Of a stretch of 33,911 bases of DNA, positions 15,639 to 25,169 are shown in pieces. Numbering within the stretch: the stretch's first letter is position 1; each line of letters starts with the position of its first letter. The translations under genes were made by a program, and so were the position numbers. The stretch is from positions 1 through 33,911 of the forward strand of contig DWUW01000154.1 in the NCBI GenBank assembly GCA_019120525.1, written 5' to 3'. This stretch comes from Candidatus Eisenbergiella stercorigallinarum. GTDB taxonomy: Bacteria; Bacillota; Clostridia; Lachnospirales; Lachnospiraceae. The notes under the pieces were generated by a model, which did not search any database, had not been told where the DNA came from, and saw nothing but the letters and a program-made list of their open reading frames with translations.

Positions 15639-17402
15639 TCAGTCCCGGCCGCCGCTTTCATAGACCCGGTAGCCTCCGTTTTCATAGCGCAGCCCATAAC
15701 CGCCTTCTTCCAGGAAGCCTGTCAGAAGCTCCCACTTTTCCGTTTCTTCCGGGACCTCTCCGTTTTCCTTATAGACGATCACCACGGGAAGCTCCTGTCC
15801 GGAAGACGCCAGTCCGTCCAGCTCCTCCTTCATCTGCGCAGCCGGATAGGTATCCAGATCCGGCCAGCAGTGGGAAATTCCCGGCGGCATGTCCAGGATG
15901 AAATGAAGCCCCGGCGCGCTGCCGAAGGCAATGAGATCCCTTCCAGCCAGAGAATGGTTTTCCGCATAGTCCGCAAGGCCGGACAGGCTTTCAGCGTTTT
16001 CCGCCCTGGTCTTCATACCTGTCAGTATAACACTGTTTTCCACTTTTGCATCCCTTTTTTCTCCGTAAATCCCGTCCCCGAAGGAAAAACAGGCCCGGAA
16101 ACCAATCCCCTGCGCCGCTGCCATCAGGAAAATAGCCGCCGTCAGCGCCGCAAAGGGAAAGGCGAAATACCTTTTCCGGTTCCTGGAAAAAATGTCGGAA
16201 ACAGCCCGGAGGGCAAAGGGCGCTGCAAGGAACAGATTGTTCAGCGCCGGCATGGTGCCGTTGTTGCTGCCGATGGGCGTCACCAGGACAACCAGGAGGA
16301 TGATGGACGCAAGCAGCCGGTCTCTCCGAAACGCCCTTCCGTCCGCCATCACAAGCACACAGGAGACCAGCGCAAGGTACAGAAGCAGCATCCCCCATTC
16401 GTACATACTCCGGTAATTGTAATAGGTAAAGGTGAACATCCCCCTGCCCCAGAACAGCCGGAAGAGCACCGGGATACAGCAGAGATAGGCCGCCCTTCCG
16501 GCCGGCCTCAGGCCTGCGGGAAGGAACCGGAAAAAAAGCCAGCCAGCCAGAGCGCATACCACCAGCGTCATCACCCAGGGAAAGGTTCCCGCATAGGCGG
16601 AAAACACCGAAGTCACCATGGAAAACGCCGAATAGGTCTCATCCGTTCCGGTATAGCCGGAAAGACCGGCAAACATGCTGAAATAAGCGCCGGGGCCATA
16701 CTGGATGCAGATGGCCGCAAAAGCCGCAAGAAAACCCGCCAGAAATCCGGCAAAGCAATGCCACACATTTTTCCAGACCGCCCCCGCCGGCGCTTTCTCC
16801 AGCCTGCCATACCAGAACACCGTCAGGATCAGGGCAGCTTCAAGAATGTTTGGCACACGCACCGCCACATTCAGCCCCAGGCAGACGCCGGCCAGAAAAA
16901 GCAATCCCTTCCGCTTCCAGATCAGTCCCCGAAACAGCAGGATACAGCAGGCGAGGAACAGAAAATAGGTGAGATAATTGTACAGGATCGTGGACGGACA
17001 CCAGCAGAAGCTGACGGCGATGACCTCCCCCGCGAAGGCCATCCAGGCGGGCATCTTTCCCCGCAGGAAAAAATAGGAAAAAAGCGCCATAGCGCTGATA
17101 AACAGCCTGGTATACAGGTTCATGCCAAGGAGCGTATCCCCGAAGGGAAGCTTCATGAGCAGAAAGCCCGCCGCGTTCGCCAGCCAGGTGGCGATGGGCC
17201 AGGTTCCGGAAAGCTCCGGGAAAAAGCGGAAATTGGTCAGGCTGTAGGTGGGATCCGACACATCGATCCCCTGGTCGGCCCACAGCAGCGGGTAGATCAG
17301 CAGGATCAGCGGGAACAGCCATTTTGAGGAAACCTGCCGCCAGACCCGCCATATGTTTTCCGGTAATCCGTTCGTTTTCTTCTGTATCAGACGTTGTTCC
17401 AT
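15639..17402 (-). CDS. Unassigned polytopic membrane protein, GT-C-like
   Basis: This 587-residue protein has about eleven hydrophobic helices and a C-terminal hydrophilic domain of about 130 residues (DYAENHSLAGRDLIAFGSAPG onwards) likely facing outward. The first outer loop carries GIDVSDPTYSLTNFRFF (45-61) with two acidic residues after helix 1, the pattern of GT-C transferases that take sugars from polyprenyl phosphate. I do not recognise a specific family. GGGAGGA lies five bases before the ATG. It is separated by about 60 bases from the acyltransferase upstream and 65 from wecE downstream. A sugar transferase acting on the exported glycan is the best guess. Confidence 0.75.
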   Translation of the reverse strand: MEQRLIQKKTNGLPENIWRVWRQVSSKWLFPLILLIYPLLWADQGIDVSDPTYSLTNFRFFPELSGTWPIATWLANAAGFLLMKLPFGDTLLGMNLYTRLFISAMALFSYFFLRGKMPAWMAFAGEVIAVSFCWCPSTILYNYLTYFLFLACCILLFRGLIWKRKGLLFLAGVCLGLNVAVRVPNILEAALILTVFWYGRLEKAPAGAVWKNVWHCFAGFLAGFLAAFAAICIQYGPGAYFSMFAGLSGYTGTDETYSAFSMVTSVFSAYAGTFPWVMTLVVCALAGWLFFRFLPAGLRPAGRAAYLCCIPVLFRLFWGRGMFTFTYYNYRSMYEWGMLLLYLALVSCVLVMADGRAFRRDRLLASIILLVVLVTPIGSNNGTMPALNNLFLAAPFALRAVSDIFSRNRKRYFAFPFAALTAAIFLMAAAQGIGFRACFSFGDGIYGEKRDAKVENSVILTGMKTRAENAESLSGLADYAENHSLAGRDLIAFGSAPGLHFILDMPPGISHCWPDLDTYPAAQMKEELDGLASSGQELPVVIVYKENGEVPEETEKWELLTGFLEEGGYGLRYENGGYRVYESGGRD

Positions 17403-17463
17403 CCGTTCCTCCCGTGTTCTTTCCTGATCCGTCCCTTTTTCCGCTGCCTTTGCCTCATCGCTT

Positions 17464-18594
17464 TCACTCCTTCATGAGCCGGTCCAGCTCCCCGATCAGC
17501 CGGTCCATACGCGCGCCCGGCCATGTCCGCGCAAGGAGCCTTCCCAGGACGTCAAACAGCCTCGCCCGCGCAAGATCGATACACACCGCCAGCGCGAACA
17601 AAAGGACCACGCTCTCCACAAGCTGGATCAGATATCCCCCAAAATGCTCCGAAGCCTCCCCCACGATCCACAGTGCCCAGCCTGCGCTCACATCCACATG
17701 CTCATGGATGAGATACACGCCGAACACGGCAGGGGAGATCCGCCGCACAGCCTGCGCAAGCCCGTTTTCCGGGATCCTGAGGCCGGAGAAAAAGGTGAAC
17801 AGCCCCAGCGCCCCGGTCAGGCACAGAAGGAAATTATAGTGAAAGGGGACGGAAGCGTAATACTCCAGCGCCCCGGTCCATCCGCAGAGATACAGGCAGA
17901 TCAGGGACAGAGCCGCCACGCCCGCGCAGGAGAATAGATACAGCGCCCCGCCCCGTTTTTTCCCGTACAGGAAGGTGCTTCCGTATCTTCTCAGATAAGC
18001 CGCGATCAGGTACAGGCAGCAGAACCATCCGAAATCATATCCGTACCGGTCCGTCCCGAAGGGAAGCACGCTCAGGCTCTTTCCGAGACAGAAAAAGGCC
18101 AGCAGGCACAGGATGGCCGCCTTCAGCTGCCTGCGGGAAAGCGCGCGCGCCGCCGCGTTCAGGGCCGGTGAAAACAGAAGCATTATCACGTAAGCGGTCA
18201 CAAACCAGTAATGCCCGCTCTCCACGGGGAACAGGCAGGCCCACAGGTGATAGGGGTCAAATGCCTCCCGCCAGGAAAGCCTTCCCAAAAGCGCCAGCAC
18301 CGGCGGGATGAGCAGGGTGTAAAAAAGGATCTGCAGCCAGAGCCGCCAGAGCCGCCGGAAGGAAAATGCCTTTTCCGACAGAAAAAAGCCGCTCAGAAGC
18401 ACATAAACGTTTACCGCAACGATGCAGAAGGATTCCAGAAGCACGCCGAAAATCTCCCTCTCCCCCGGGAACCGCCCCGTTCCTGCCTCAGGCAGCGCTC
18501 CCGTATGGGAAAGAAAGTGCATCACCACCACCATCAGCATGGCAAGGATGCGCAGCAGCTCATAATTTGCCTGTCTTTTTCCGCCTGAACCCAT
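17464..18594 (-). CDS. Acyltransferase 3 family (OafA/WecH-like) membrane O-acyltransferase
   Basis: This 376-residue protein has about ten membrane helices. It opens with the family signature NYELLRILAMLMVVVMHF, in which the Arg and the His at the end of helix 1 are conserved, followed by VNVYVLLSGFFLSEKAF and, in the middle, GHYWFVTAYVIMLLFSP. Near the C-terminus it has FGVYLIHEHVDV. Such enzymes move acetyl or similar groups from the cytoplasm onto sugars outside. The ATG at 18594 is chosen because the product then starts like its relatives and AGGAAAGGAAG precedes it; the longer frame to 18732 adds a Gly/Arg-rich stretch that shadows the ABC gene end. O-acetylation of the glycan made here is the likely role. 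Confidence 0.9.
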   Translation of the reverse strand: MGSGGKRQANYELLRILAMLMVVVMHFLSHTGALPEAGTGRFPGEREIFGVLLESFCIVAVNVYVLLSGFFLSEKAFSFRRLWRLWLQILFYTLLIPPVLALLGRLSWREAFDPYHLWACLFPVESGHYWFVTAYVIMLLFSPALNAAARALSRRQLKAAILCLLAFFCLGKSLSVLPFGTDRYGYDFGWFCCLYLIAAYLRRYGSTFLYGKKRGGALYLFSCAGVAALSLICLYLCGWTGALEYYASVPFHYNFLLCLTGALGLFTFFSGLRIPENGLAQAVRRISPAVFGVYLIHEHVDVSAGWALWIVGEASEHFGGYLIQLVESVVLLFALAVCIDLARARLFDVLGRLLARTWPGARMDRLIGELDRLMKE

Positions 18595-18680
18595 TCCGTC
18601 TTCCTTTCCTGTTTTCTTTTCTCCGCGCCCGGACCGACGCCTTCCCGGCCAACGGCCCTGTCCGCCGCCCGCGCCTCCGT

Positions 18681-20432
18681 CTACCTCTCCCGCCGGATCT
18701 GTCCGTCCTCCACCCGGTAAACCATGTCGCATTTCTCGATGGTCTGCAGCCTGTGGGCGATGATGACCAGCGTCTTTTTCCCGTGCAGATGGTTGATGGA
18801 ATCCATGATGGCCGCCTCCGTCTCGTTGTCCAGCGCGGAGGTGGCCTCATCCAGCACCAGCACCTCCGGATCCTCAAACAGAGCCCTTGCGATGCCGATC
18901 CTCTGGCGCTGTCCGCCGGAGATGCGGATGCCCCGCTCCCCGATGCTGGTGTCCAGCCCCTCCGGGAGGCCGCGCACGAATTCGTCCAGCTGGGCTTCCT
19001 TCAGCGCCTGCCATACCTTTTCATCGTCGATCTCCTCGTCCGGCACGCCGAAGGCCACATTTTTGCGGATGGAAGAATCGATCATGAAAATAGTCTGGGG
19101 AATGTAGCCGATATTTTTCAGCCATCCCTCATAATGCTCCCTGACCTCCACGCCGTCCGCCAGGATCTGCCCCTCCTGGATGTGAAGAAGGCCGAGAAGA
19201 ATATCGATGATGGTGGTCTTTCCCGCGCCGGAGGTGCCGACCACGCCCACGGAGCTTCCCACCGGGATGGCCATCTGCGCGTGGTCAAAGATCAGCACGT
19301 CGCTGTTCGGGTAATGATAGACGATATCCTTCAGCTCGATTTTTTCATGGACCGGAAGCTTCTCCACCTCTTTTTTCTGCAGATAGGCCTGCGCGTCGTA
19401 GTTCACGCTGTCGTCGTGGATCTCCTCCTGCAGATTGTCGCTCACGCCCATGAAAAAGGGCTCGAAATAGGAAATGGAGGTCAGATAATTGTTGATCCGG
19501 TTGGCGCTGGGCAGAAGCCGCATGGCCGCCACCGCGAACACGCCGATCTGGGCGATCATGTCCGTCATGTCCCGCCCCGCCAGGATCTGCAGGATCAGAT
19601 ACAGCATCAGCCCCGCGATGCAGATCGTCTCGATCAAAAGCCTGGGGGTGGAGTTGTAGATGTTGTACTTCTGCACCGCGCCCACATAGCCCGCCCCGCA
19701 TTTGGCGTATTCGTTGATGAAATAGCTTTCCCGGTTGGCGATCTTGATCTCCTTGATGCCCATCACCGACTGGTCGATCCATTTGTACAGGCCGCTGTAA
19801 TAATCCTGATTTTCCTCGCCGGCCTTTTTCATGATGGGCTTGAGGATGTTCTTGATGACAAGAAGGACCGCCACAAGCAGGGCCGCGATCATCAGCGTCA
19901 TCAGAGGATCCTGCACCATCAGCACCGCGGTCAGGATCACAAACATGATGATCTCGCTGGTCAGCTGCAGACAGGCCAGGATCAGGCCGTACATGTTGTT
20001 CACGTCCGAGGTGATGCTCCTCTGGATCACGGAGGTGTCCGCGTTCAGATAATATTCATAGGGCCTCTGCATGAAATTGATCATCATCCGGCGGGAGGTG
20101 GCGAACTGATTGGTATAGACGAAGCGCAGCTGCACCACGTTCTGAAAATACAGGAATATATTTTTCAGCACAAAGGCCGCGATGATCGCCGCAAGCATCA
20201 GGATGGTGAACTGGGAGGCGCTCTCCAGCCCCAGAAAACGGTATATCTTCCCCAGATAACCGTCTCCCGTCACCTCCTCCGGGTCCAGAAGCGTCTGGAT
20301 CACCGGGATGACCAGGCCGATGCTGCAGGCCTCCAGAAGGGCGCCGATGAACATCAGCACGATGATCCCGCCCATCTTCGCCTTCTGCTTTCCGTCCAGC
20401 AGGACATTCATTTTCTTCAGTATCTTCTGCAT
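18681..20432 (-). CDS. ABC exporter, PglK-like lipid-linked oligosaccharide flippase
   Basis: This 583-residue half-transporter has a six-helix membrane domain (about 20-320) and an ATPase domain. It should flip the completed undecaprenyl-linked oligosaccharide outward using ATP as a homodimer. ATPase motifs are GTSGAGKTT (Walker A), YIPQTIFM (Q-loop), ISGGQRQR (signature), VLVLDEATSALD (Walker B and D-loop) and IIAHRL (H-loop). The stretch RLLPSANRI near the end of the membrane domain and NILKPIMKKAGEE match Campylobacter PglK as I remember it, which together with PglC, PglE and PglF homologues supports this role over MsbA-type export. The ATG at 20432 has GGAG seven bases upstream; a TTG four codons earlier is less likely. 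Confidence 0.9.
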   Translation of the reverse strand: MQKILKKMNVLLDGKQKAKMGGIIVLMFIGALLEACSIGLVIPVIQTLLDPEEVTGDGYLGKIYRFLGLESASQFTILMLAAIIAAFVLKNIFLYFQNVVQLRFVYTNQFATSRRMMINFMQRPYEYYLNADTSVIQRSITSDVNNMYGLILACLQLTSEIIMFVILTAVLMVQDPLMTLMIAALLVAVLLVIKNILKPIMKKAGEENQDYYSGLYKWIDQSVMGIKEIKIANRESYFINEYAKCGAGYVGAVQKYNIYNSTPRLLIETICIAGLMLYLILQILAGRDMTDMIAQIGVFAVAAMRLLPSANRINNYLTSISYFEPFFMGVSDNLQEEIHDDSVNYDAQAYLQKKEVEKLPVHEKIELKDIVYHYPNSDVLIFDHAQMAIPVGSSVGVVGTSGAGKTTIIDILLGLLHIQEGQILADGVEVREHYEGWLKNIGYIPQTIFMIDSSIRKNVAFGVPDEEIDDEKVWQALKEAQLDEFVRGLPEGLDTSIGERGIRISGGQRQRIGIARALFEDPEVLVLDEATSALDNETEAAIMDSINHLHGKKTLVIIAHRLQTIEKCDMVYRVEDGQIRRER

Positions 20433-20465
20433 GAAACTCTCCAATCTTTCCGGGCGCGCCGCTCT

Positions 20466-21539
20466 TTATTTTTCGATCTGCTCGTTCTGCCTGTGGATCT
20501 CCGGCGCTTCGTACCGGTCCATGAAATCCTCTCCCAGGAAAACCTTTTCCCTGGCGAAATGGATGGAATCCGGCACCGTGAACACGGAGATCACCTTTTC
20601 CACCTGAATGTCCGGCAGGAAATTCATCATCTCCATGGGGAACTTCCCGGGAAGCACCACGCAGTCGGAAAACAGCTTTTCATAATCCAGTATATCCCGG
20701 GGATGGGGTTTTAAAATTACCTGCGCGCCCTGTCCGTACTGCGCGATGATATCCCGGAAGATCCGCTCTCTGGTAGCGAGGTCGCACAGAGGCTCCGTCA
20801 GGATCAGAATCTTTTTCTCATGATGCGCCCCTCCCGTCAGCTGACGGACCAGGGCTTCCTTATTTTCCAGAAAGATCCCAAGCAGGCAGTCCCTTCCCTG
20901 CGGCGTGACCGCTTCTGCCAGCTTCTCTCTGGGGCATTCGATGTATTTCGGGCAGGGATAAGGCAGAACGGAGATGTCGTTCACTTCCATATCTATGCAG
21001 TATTTCCCCCATCCATTCTGAATGAAGATCAGGTTCCGGGACGCAAGGAACGCTTTCAGCCTGAAATGTCCCCGGTTGTCGTATCTGGCCGTATCATAAT
21101 AGCGGATGCAGTCCAGCCCGTCCTCCAGGGCATGATAGCGGATCCGCTTCCAGCTTAAGTAATACCCGATGGGGTCGGAATCGCAGAACACGTAAATATC
21201 CCGGTACTTCCTGAAATCCACGGGAACATACGCCTCCTGCGCCGCGCCCAGCTTTTTGCAGAAGATCATGCGGGAAACCATGTTCAGCACGAGGTTCCCC
21301 CTGTCCCTGTGGTATTTTTCCAGGCCGGGGATCCGGCTTTCTTCCTGCTCGTCAAAGCGGAAGACCGCTCCGTACAGACCGCTTTTTTCCAGCCGATTTG
21401 CCAGGGATCCAAAGTCGCAGGACATGGCGCTCAGCACCATGTCCGCGCCGCCCCGTTCTCCTTCCGGAAGGTTCAGCTCCTTCAGGCAGGCCACATATAC
21501 ATGATAAAAGGTATGGCATACATAGATCCGTTCCTTCAC
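20466..21539 (-). CDS. GT52 family glycosyltransferase (sialyltransferase-type)
   Basis: This 357-residue protein resembles glycosyltransferase family 52, whose studied members include CMP-sialic acid-using lipooligosaccharide sialyltransferases. It begins with RIYVCHTFYHVYVACLKEL, has DIYVFCDSDPIGYYLS and YHALEDGLDCIRYYD in the middle, and KKILILTEPLCD then VILKPHPRD and PMEMMNF in the C-terminal half, the donor-binding side. The start is GTG at 21539: GGGAGGAG lies six bases upstream, while the ATG-like start of the longer frame at 21581 has no such site. CMP-nonulosonic acid genes lie divergently 4 kb away, so this is the best candidate to transfer that sugar to the glycan. The family call is from motif memory and the acceptor is unknown. 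Confidence 0.82.
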   Translation of the reverse strand: MKERIYVCHTFYHVYVACLKELNLPEGERGGADMVLSAMSCDFGSLANRLEKSGLYGAVFRFDEQEESRIPGLEKYHRDRGNLVLNMVSRMIFCKKLGAAQEAYVPVDFRKYRDIYVFCDSDPIGYYLSWKRIRYHALEDGLDCIRYYDTARYDNRGHFRLKAFLASRNLIFIQNGWGKYCIDMEVNDISVLPYPCPKYIECPREKLAEAVTPQGRDCLLGIFLENKEALVRQLTGGAHHEKKILILTEPLCDLATRERIFRDIIAQYGQGAQVILKPHPRDILDYEKLFSDCVVLPGKFPMEMMNFLPDIQVEKVISVFTVPDSIHFAREKVFLGEDFMDRYEAPEIHRQNEQIEK

Positions 21540-21620
21540 ATTCTTCTCCTCCCGCGGGCCGGTATCCGGAGCGTCCCGCATCCGTCCAGCTAGGCCTGCG
21601 CCGCGCTTACTGCGCCGCCC

Positions 21621-23348
21621 TTACTGCGCCGCCAGCGTCTCCTCACAGGTCTTTATCACCCACACGTCCTGGATCCGCCGCACGCAGCCGTCGGCCGGCC
21701 AGGCCGGCATGCTGCGGTATTCCTCCGACTGCCGGATGGCCTCCTGGGTTTCCTCGCTCACCTCCGGCGTCTCCATGCCGATATAGATCTTCATGAAATT
21801 CTGCCGTACGCCGCTGGTGAGAAGGCCGGTTTCCTTCGCCGCGCCGGACAGATCGTCAAAGCGCTCCCCATCCATGCCGTAGCTTCCCAGAAGATCCGGC
21901 GTATCGCTCAGGCCGTATTCTCCCAGCACAAGATAGGCGTCTCCCGGCTGATAGCCCTCCGTCGTCTCCAGCCGCTCCATGATCCGGTTATACCAGGCAT
22001 AGGCTCTCTCATAGGCGATATCCATCCGGAAATAAGCCTCGTTTGTCACCAGAAAATTTTCATAGCCCACAAGCAGGAGGACAGCTGTAACAAACAGGCT
22101 GAGAAGTCCCGGCAGCCTGCCAAAAACACGCCCTCCCGCAAGGCTCTTTCGTTCCGTCTTCCCTCCCGCCGTCCGCTCCGGGCCGGAAGCGCCGGACGAA
22201 GCATGCGCAAACAGCCCGTCCTTCTTTCGCAGGCTCCGTTCCAGTATGGCGATGATAAAAACATAAAGGATCACATACTGGTACAGCATCAGCATGCTGA
22301 CGCTGGCATCCGGCGCCATGATGATAATGGAGCCCATGGAAAGCGGCACCGCCGCCGCGAGAAACAGATACAGGGCCGCTCCCGCCGGACGCTTCCACAG
22401 CCTTTCTTTTACAAACCAGGCGATCACGAAGCCTGCCGCAAGCAGGCAGCAGATCACATTCAGTCCCCTGGCAAATGCCGTCACAAAGGAGTACGGCTCC
22501 AGGATAAAATACTCCGCCACATAACGGTACGCCCGCAGGATGAGCCGGGGAAGCCTTGCCGGATCGATCTGCCCCATCTGGTTCAGGCCGTTATAGGCAT
22601 CCAGCTCCGGAAAGATCAGCCTTGCGGTCAGGCTGTAGATGGCCACGGATGCCAGAAGCACCAGGAAGGCCTTCACCCCGGAAAGGAAAACCGACCGTAT
22701 TCTCTCCGCAGGGATCCCGGCCATACGCCGTTCCTTTTCCGAGGCCCCTCCCGTCTGCGGCCCGTCTTCCCGCAAAAGATCCAGAAACAGGCCGCAGACC
22801 AGCACCGCCAGCGCCAGGCACAGATAGGCCTGGTACAGCCCCAGGCCCAGCACCAGAAGCACGGTTCCCGGAAGGAATCCGGACCGGTATCTGCGGATCA
22901 GGAAAGCCGCCGTACAGGAAAAAAAGATCCCCACCGCATAGCAGTCCGCCGTGAACATGAAGGTAAACATGCTGCAGACAGAGGGAAAGGACAGCATCAG
23001 CAGCGGAACCAGCACCACGCCGGACATGCTGCGGATATCCAGGGCAGAAACCACCATACAGGCCGAAAGGGACAGGAAAAATACCGCGAACAGCCCTCCG
23101 ATCCAGGGGACGCTCCAGACTCCGTCCAGCGGATTGATATATTTCAGGAACCATCTGCCGAATTCCGATCCCACGCCAAAGCTTCCGATATTGTTGATGT
23201 CGTCCCAGTTGGGCAGCTTGTTCGCGAACATATAGGCATGGATCAGGATGCCGGATATCATGCCCGCGCAGAAACACAGGCGGATGCGGGAGGGTATTTT
23301 TTCAACAAGCGCTTTTATCATATCCGTATTCTGCGTCATTCGGTTCAT
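21621..23348 (-). CDS. GtrII-like membrane glucosyltransferase-domain protein
   Basis: This 575-residue polytopic protein resembles the GtrII (Glucos_trans_II) family, which adds a glucosyl-type residue from undecaprenyl phosphate to surface glycans outside the membrane. The first outer loop has KLPNWDDINNIG (44-55) and SEFGRWFLKY (61-70), the most conserved part of the family. Many helices follow, then a C-terminal soluble domain of about 150 residues with ERAYAWYNRIMERLETTEGY. The ATG at 23348 overlaps the stop of the upstream gene (ATGA). A second ATG at 23339 has a better-spaced AAAGG site and is also possible. The GtrB-like enzyme later in the operon would supply its donor. Confidence 0.83.
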   Translation of the reverse strand: MNRMTQNTDMIKALVEKIPSRIRLCFCAGMISGILIHAYMFANKLPNWDDINNIGSFGVGSEFGRWFLKYINPLDGVWSVPWIGGLFAVFFLSLSACMVVSALDIRSMSGVVLVPLLMLSFPSVCSMFTFMFTADCYAVGIFFSCTAAFLIRRYRSGFLPGTVLLVLGLGLYQAYLCLALAVLVCGLFLDLLREDGPQTGGASEKERRMAGIPAERIRSVFLSGVKAFLVLLASVAIYSLTARLIFPELDAYNGLNQMGQIDPARLPRLILRAYRYVAEYFILEPYSFVTAFARGLNVICCLLAAGFVIAWFVKERLWKRPAGAALYLFLAAAVPLSMGSIIIMAPDASVSMLMLYQYVILYVFIIAILERSLRKKDGLFAHASSGASGPERTAGGKTERKSLAGGRVFGRLPGLLSLFVTAVLLLVGYENFLVTNEAYFRMDIAYERAYAWYNRIMERLETTEGYQPGDAYLVLGEYGLSDTPDLLGSYGMDGERFDDLSGAAKETGLLTSGVRQNFMKIYIGMETPEVSEETQEAIRQSEEYRSMPAWPADGCVRRIQDVWVIKTCEETLAAQ

Positions 23349-25093
23349 CCTTTCTTCGCCGTTCCCACAATGATCCCGTCCACATGAGTATATTCCATGT
23401 CCGGGCTGACGCACATGGCCTCATCGGACGCGAGATAGATATACAGCGTATCCTCCCTCACATCCGCCAGCGCGTCCAGCAGATCCTCCGCCACCTGCGC
23501 CCGGACCGTCACACAGGCACTGCAGAAATCGTTCACGGTCATCCCGTTCTGCGCGGCGTAAACGGAAAGCTCACTGACCAGATCCTCGTCCTCCAGAAGG
23601 TAGGAAACAAATACCATATGTTCTATCTCCGGATCCTCCGCCCATTCCTCCCACCGCGCGTCGTCCAGAGGGCTGACATAGGCGTAATCCGTACTGAACT
23701 GTACCTGCCGCTGCATGAGCTGCCATTTGCCGTCGTACACCTGGAATACGGCGAACGCGACGAGGAGTACGGCAGCCATCCCCTGCCAGGGCATGGATTT
23801 TTCCATAAAAACCACGCTTCCCAGGATGACCAGATAGACCACAGGCCAGATCAGCCGCCCCGTATTTCCCACAATCCCCCACAGCCTGGCCGCCCACAGC
23901 GGCAGGGAAAAGCTTACTATCACCTCTGAGCCAAACGCGATCTGCGGAGACAGAGCCGCCAGCACGCACAGGACGCAGAGCAGGAAAAACGCCAGGGCAT
24001 TCTTCCCCTTCCTGCGGTACGGGTTCTCCTGCCCGGCATCCTTTCCCCTGCCGGAAAGCTTCGCGGCTATCCCGGCGAAGATATTCTCCCTTCTGACAAA
24101 CAGCCGGAAGGCAAAATGAAGCAGCCAGCCGGCCACCCCTGCCAGAAGAGTCAGCAGGATCCCTGTCCCGGGAAAAGCCAGTCCCTCCTGCGCGTCATTC
24201 CCGTGCACAGGAAGCGTCTCAACCACCCGCGACCAGCCCTGGGGATTGAACAGGCCGTTCAGGTTAAAGCCCGCCTGCCCCAGGATCGTAAAATCTGCCA
24301 GATGCTCATGGGAAAATCCTCCCAGAAGCGCCGTCATTCCCACAGCGCAGGCAGCGTAGGCTCCCATCGCCGCAGCTCCGCGCGTGATTCCTTTTTTCCT
24401 TATCACATCCGCCAGGAAAAAACTGAACAGGATCAGCGCGCAGATCAGGATAAAATATGGCTGGATCCCCGAGGCAAGAAGCCCTGCCGCTCCCCAGCCG
24501 GCCGCTGCATGCGCCGCCCTCATCCCTTCCCTCTTCAGTCCCAGGTACAGGCAGAGCAGGACCAGCCACTGCGCCCCCAGCGCCATATTCACCGTCATCT
24601 GGGACAGCATGACGGGCGTAAGGATGAAAAGCAGGCTGCCCACCGCAGATTCCGCCCTTTTCCCCACATAATGGTAGATGAGAAGGGATCCGAACGCTCC
24701 CTGCAGCATAAAACAAATAAGGCCCCACAGCCCGAAATACTGAAATCGCTCCGGCAGGATTCCCCGGAACAGCTTGAAGAACACAGCCAGAAGCGGCACA
24801 GAATCCGTATAGATCACAGACACCTCATAAGGCCAGGACATCCGGTCCGTCAGCCCGATGGGAAAGGTCCATGCGCTGTCCCGGAAAAAGCACCACCCAA
24901 GATAATGCTGGGTCAGGTCTCCGCCGCCCAACAGCCAGTCCGTATAGGTAACATCCAGCACATGCACGCCGTAAATACACAGAAAAGCCGCGATCCCGAC
25001 TGCCATACCGCACAGCCAGACCATATTATTTATCATCCAGGCCGAAAAGCCCTTTCCGTTCCACTTCCGCACCGTTTCTGTTTTTCCTTCCAT
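23345..25093 (-). CDS. DUF6311-like polytopic membrane protein
   Basis: This 582-residue protein is the first gene of the long operon. It has about eleven hydrophobic helices and a C-terminal soluble domain. The stretch LGGGDLTQHYLGWCFFRDSAWTFPIGL (read in pieces, residues 55-81) and VIYTDSVPLLAVFFKLF match what I remember of DUF6311 proteins, which sit in surface-glycan clusters and look like GT-C glycosyltransferases. The acidic residue in GGGDL after helix 1 would be the catalytic candidate. The ATG at 25093 has only a weak binding site (GGGCGG); an ATG 20 codons in is a possible alternative. Its last codons overlap the start of the GtrII-like gene. Confidence 0.78.
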   Translation of the reverse strand: MEGKTETVRKWNGKGFSAWMINNMVWLCGMAVGIAAFLCIYGVHVLDVTYTDWLLGGGDLTQHYLGWCFFRDSAWTFPIGLTDRMSWPYEVSVIYTDSVPLLAVFFKLFRGILPERFQYFGLWGLICFMLQGAFGSLLIYHYVGKRAESAVGSLLFILTPVMLSQMTVNMALGAQWLVLLCLYLGLKREGMRAAHAAAGWGAAGLLASGIQPYFILICALILFSFFLADVIRKKGITRGAAAMGAYAACAVGMTALLGGFSHEHLADFTILGQAGFNLNGLFNPQGWSRVVETLPVHGNDAQEGLAFPGTGILLTLLAGVAGWLLHFAFRLFVRRENIFAGIAAKLSGRGKDAGQENPYRRKGKNALAFFLLCVLCVLAALSPQIAFGSEVIVSFSLPLWAARLWGIVGNTGRLIWPVVYLVILGSVVFMEKSMPWQGMAAVLLVAFAVFQVYDGKWQLMQRQVQFSTDYAYVSPLDDARWEEWAEDPEIEHMVFVSYLLEDEDLVSELSVYAAQNGMTVNDFCSACVTVRAQVAEDLLDALADVREDTLYIYLASDEAMCVSPDMEYTHVDGIIVGTAKKG

Positions 25094-25169
25094 TCCGTTA
25101 TCCGCCGCCCTCCCGGGAAAGCGGCGCAGCCGCAGGCAGGATCACGCCCACAGCCTGAAAACTGAGGAA

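Noticed and set aside
18366..20714. Very long plus-strand open frame (782 codons)
   Set aside because: Antisense to the ABC transporter. Long because of codon bias on the coding strand; the product is His/Asp-rich without a fold signature.
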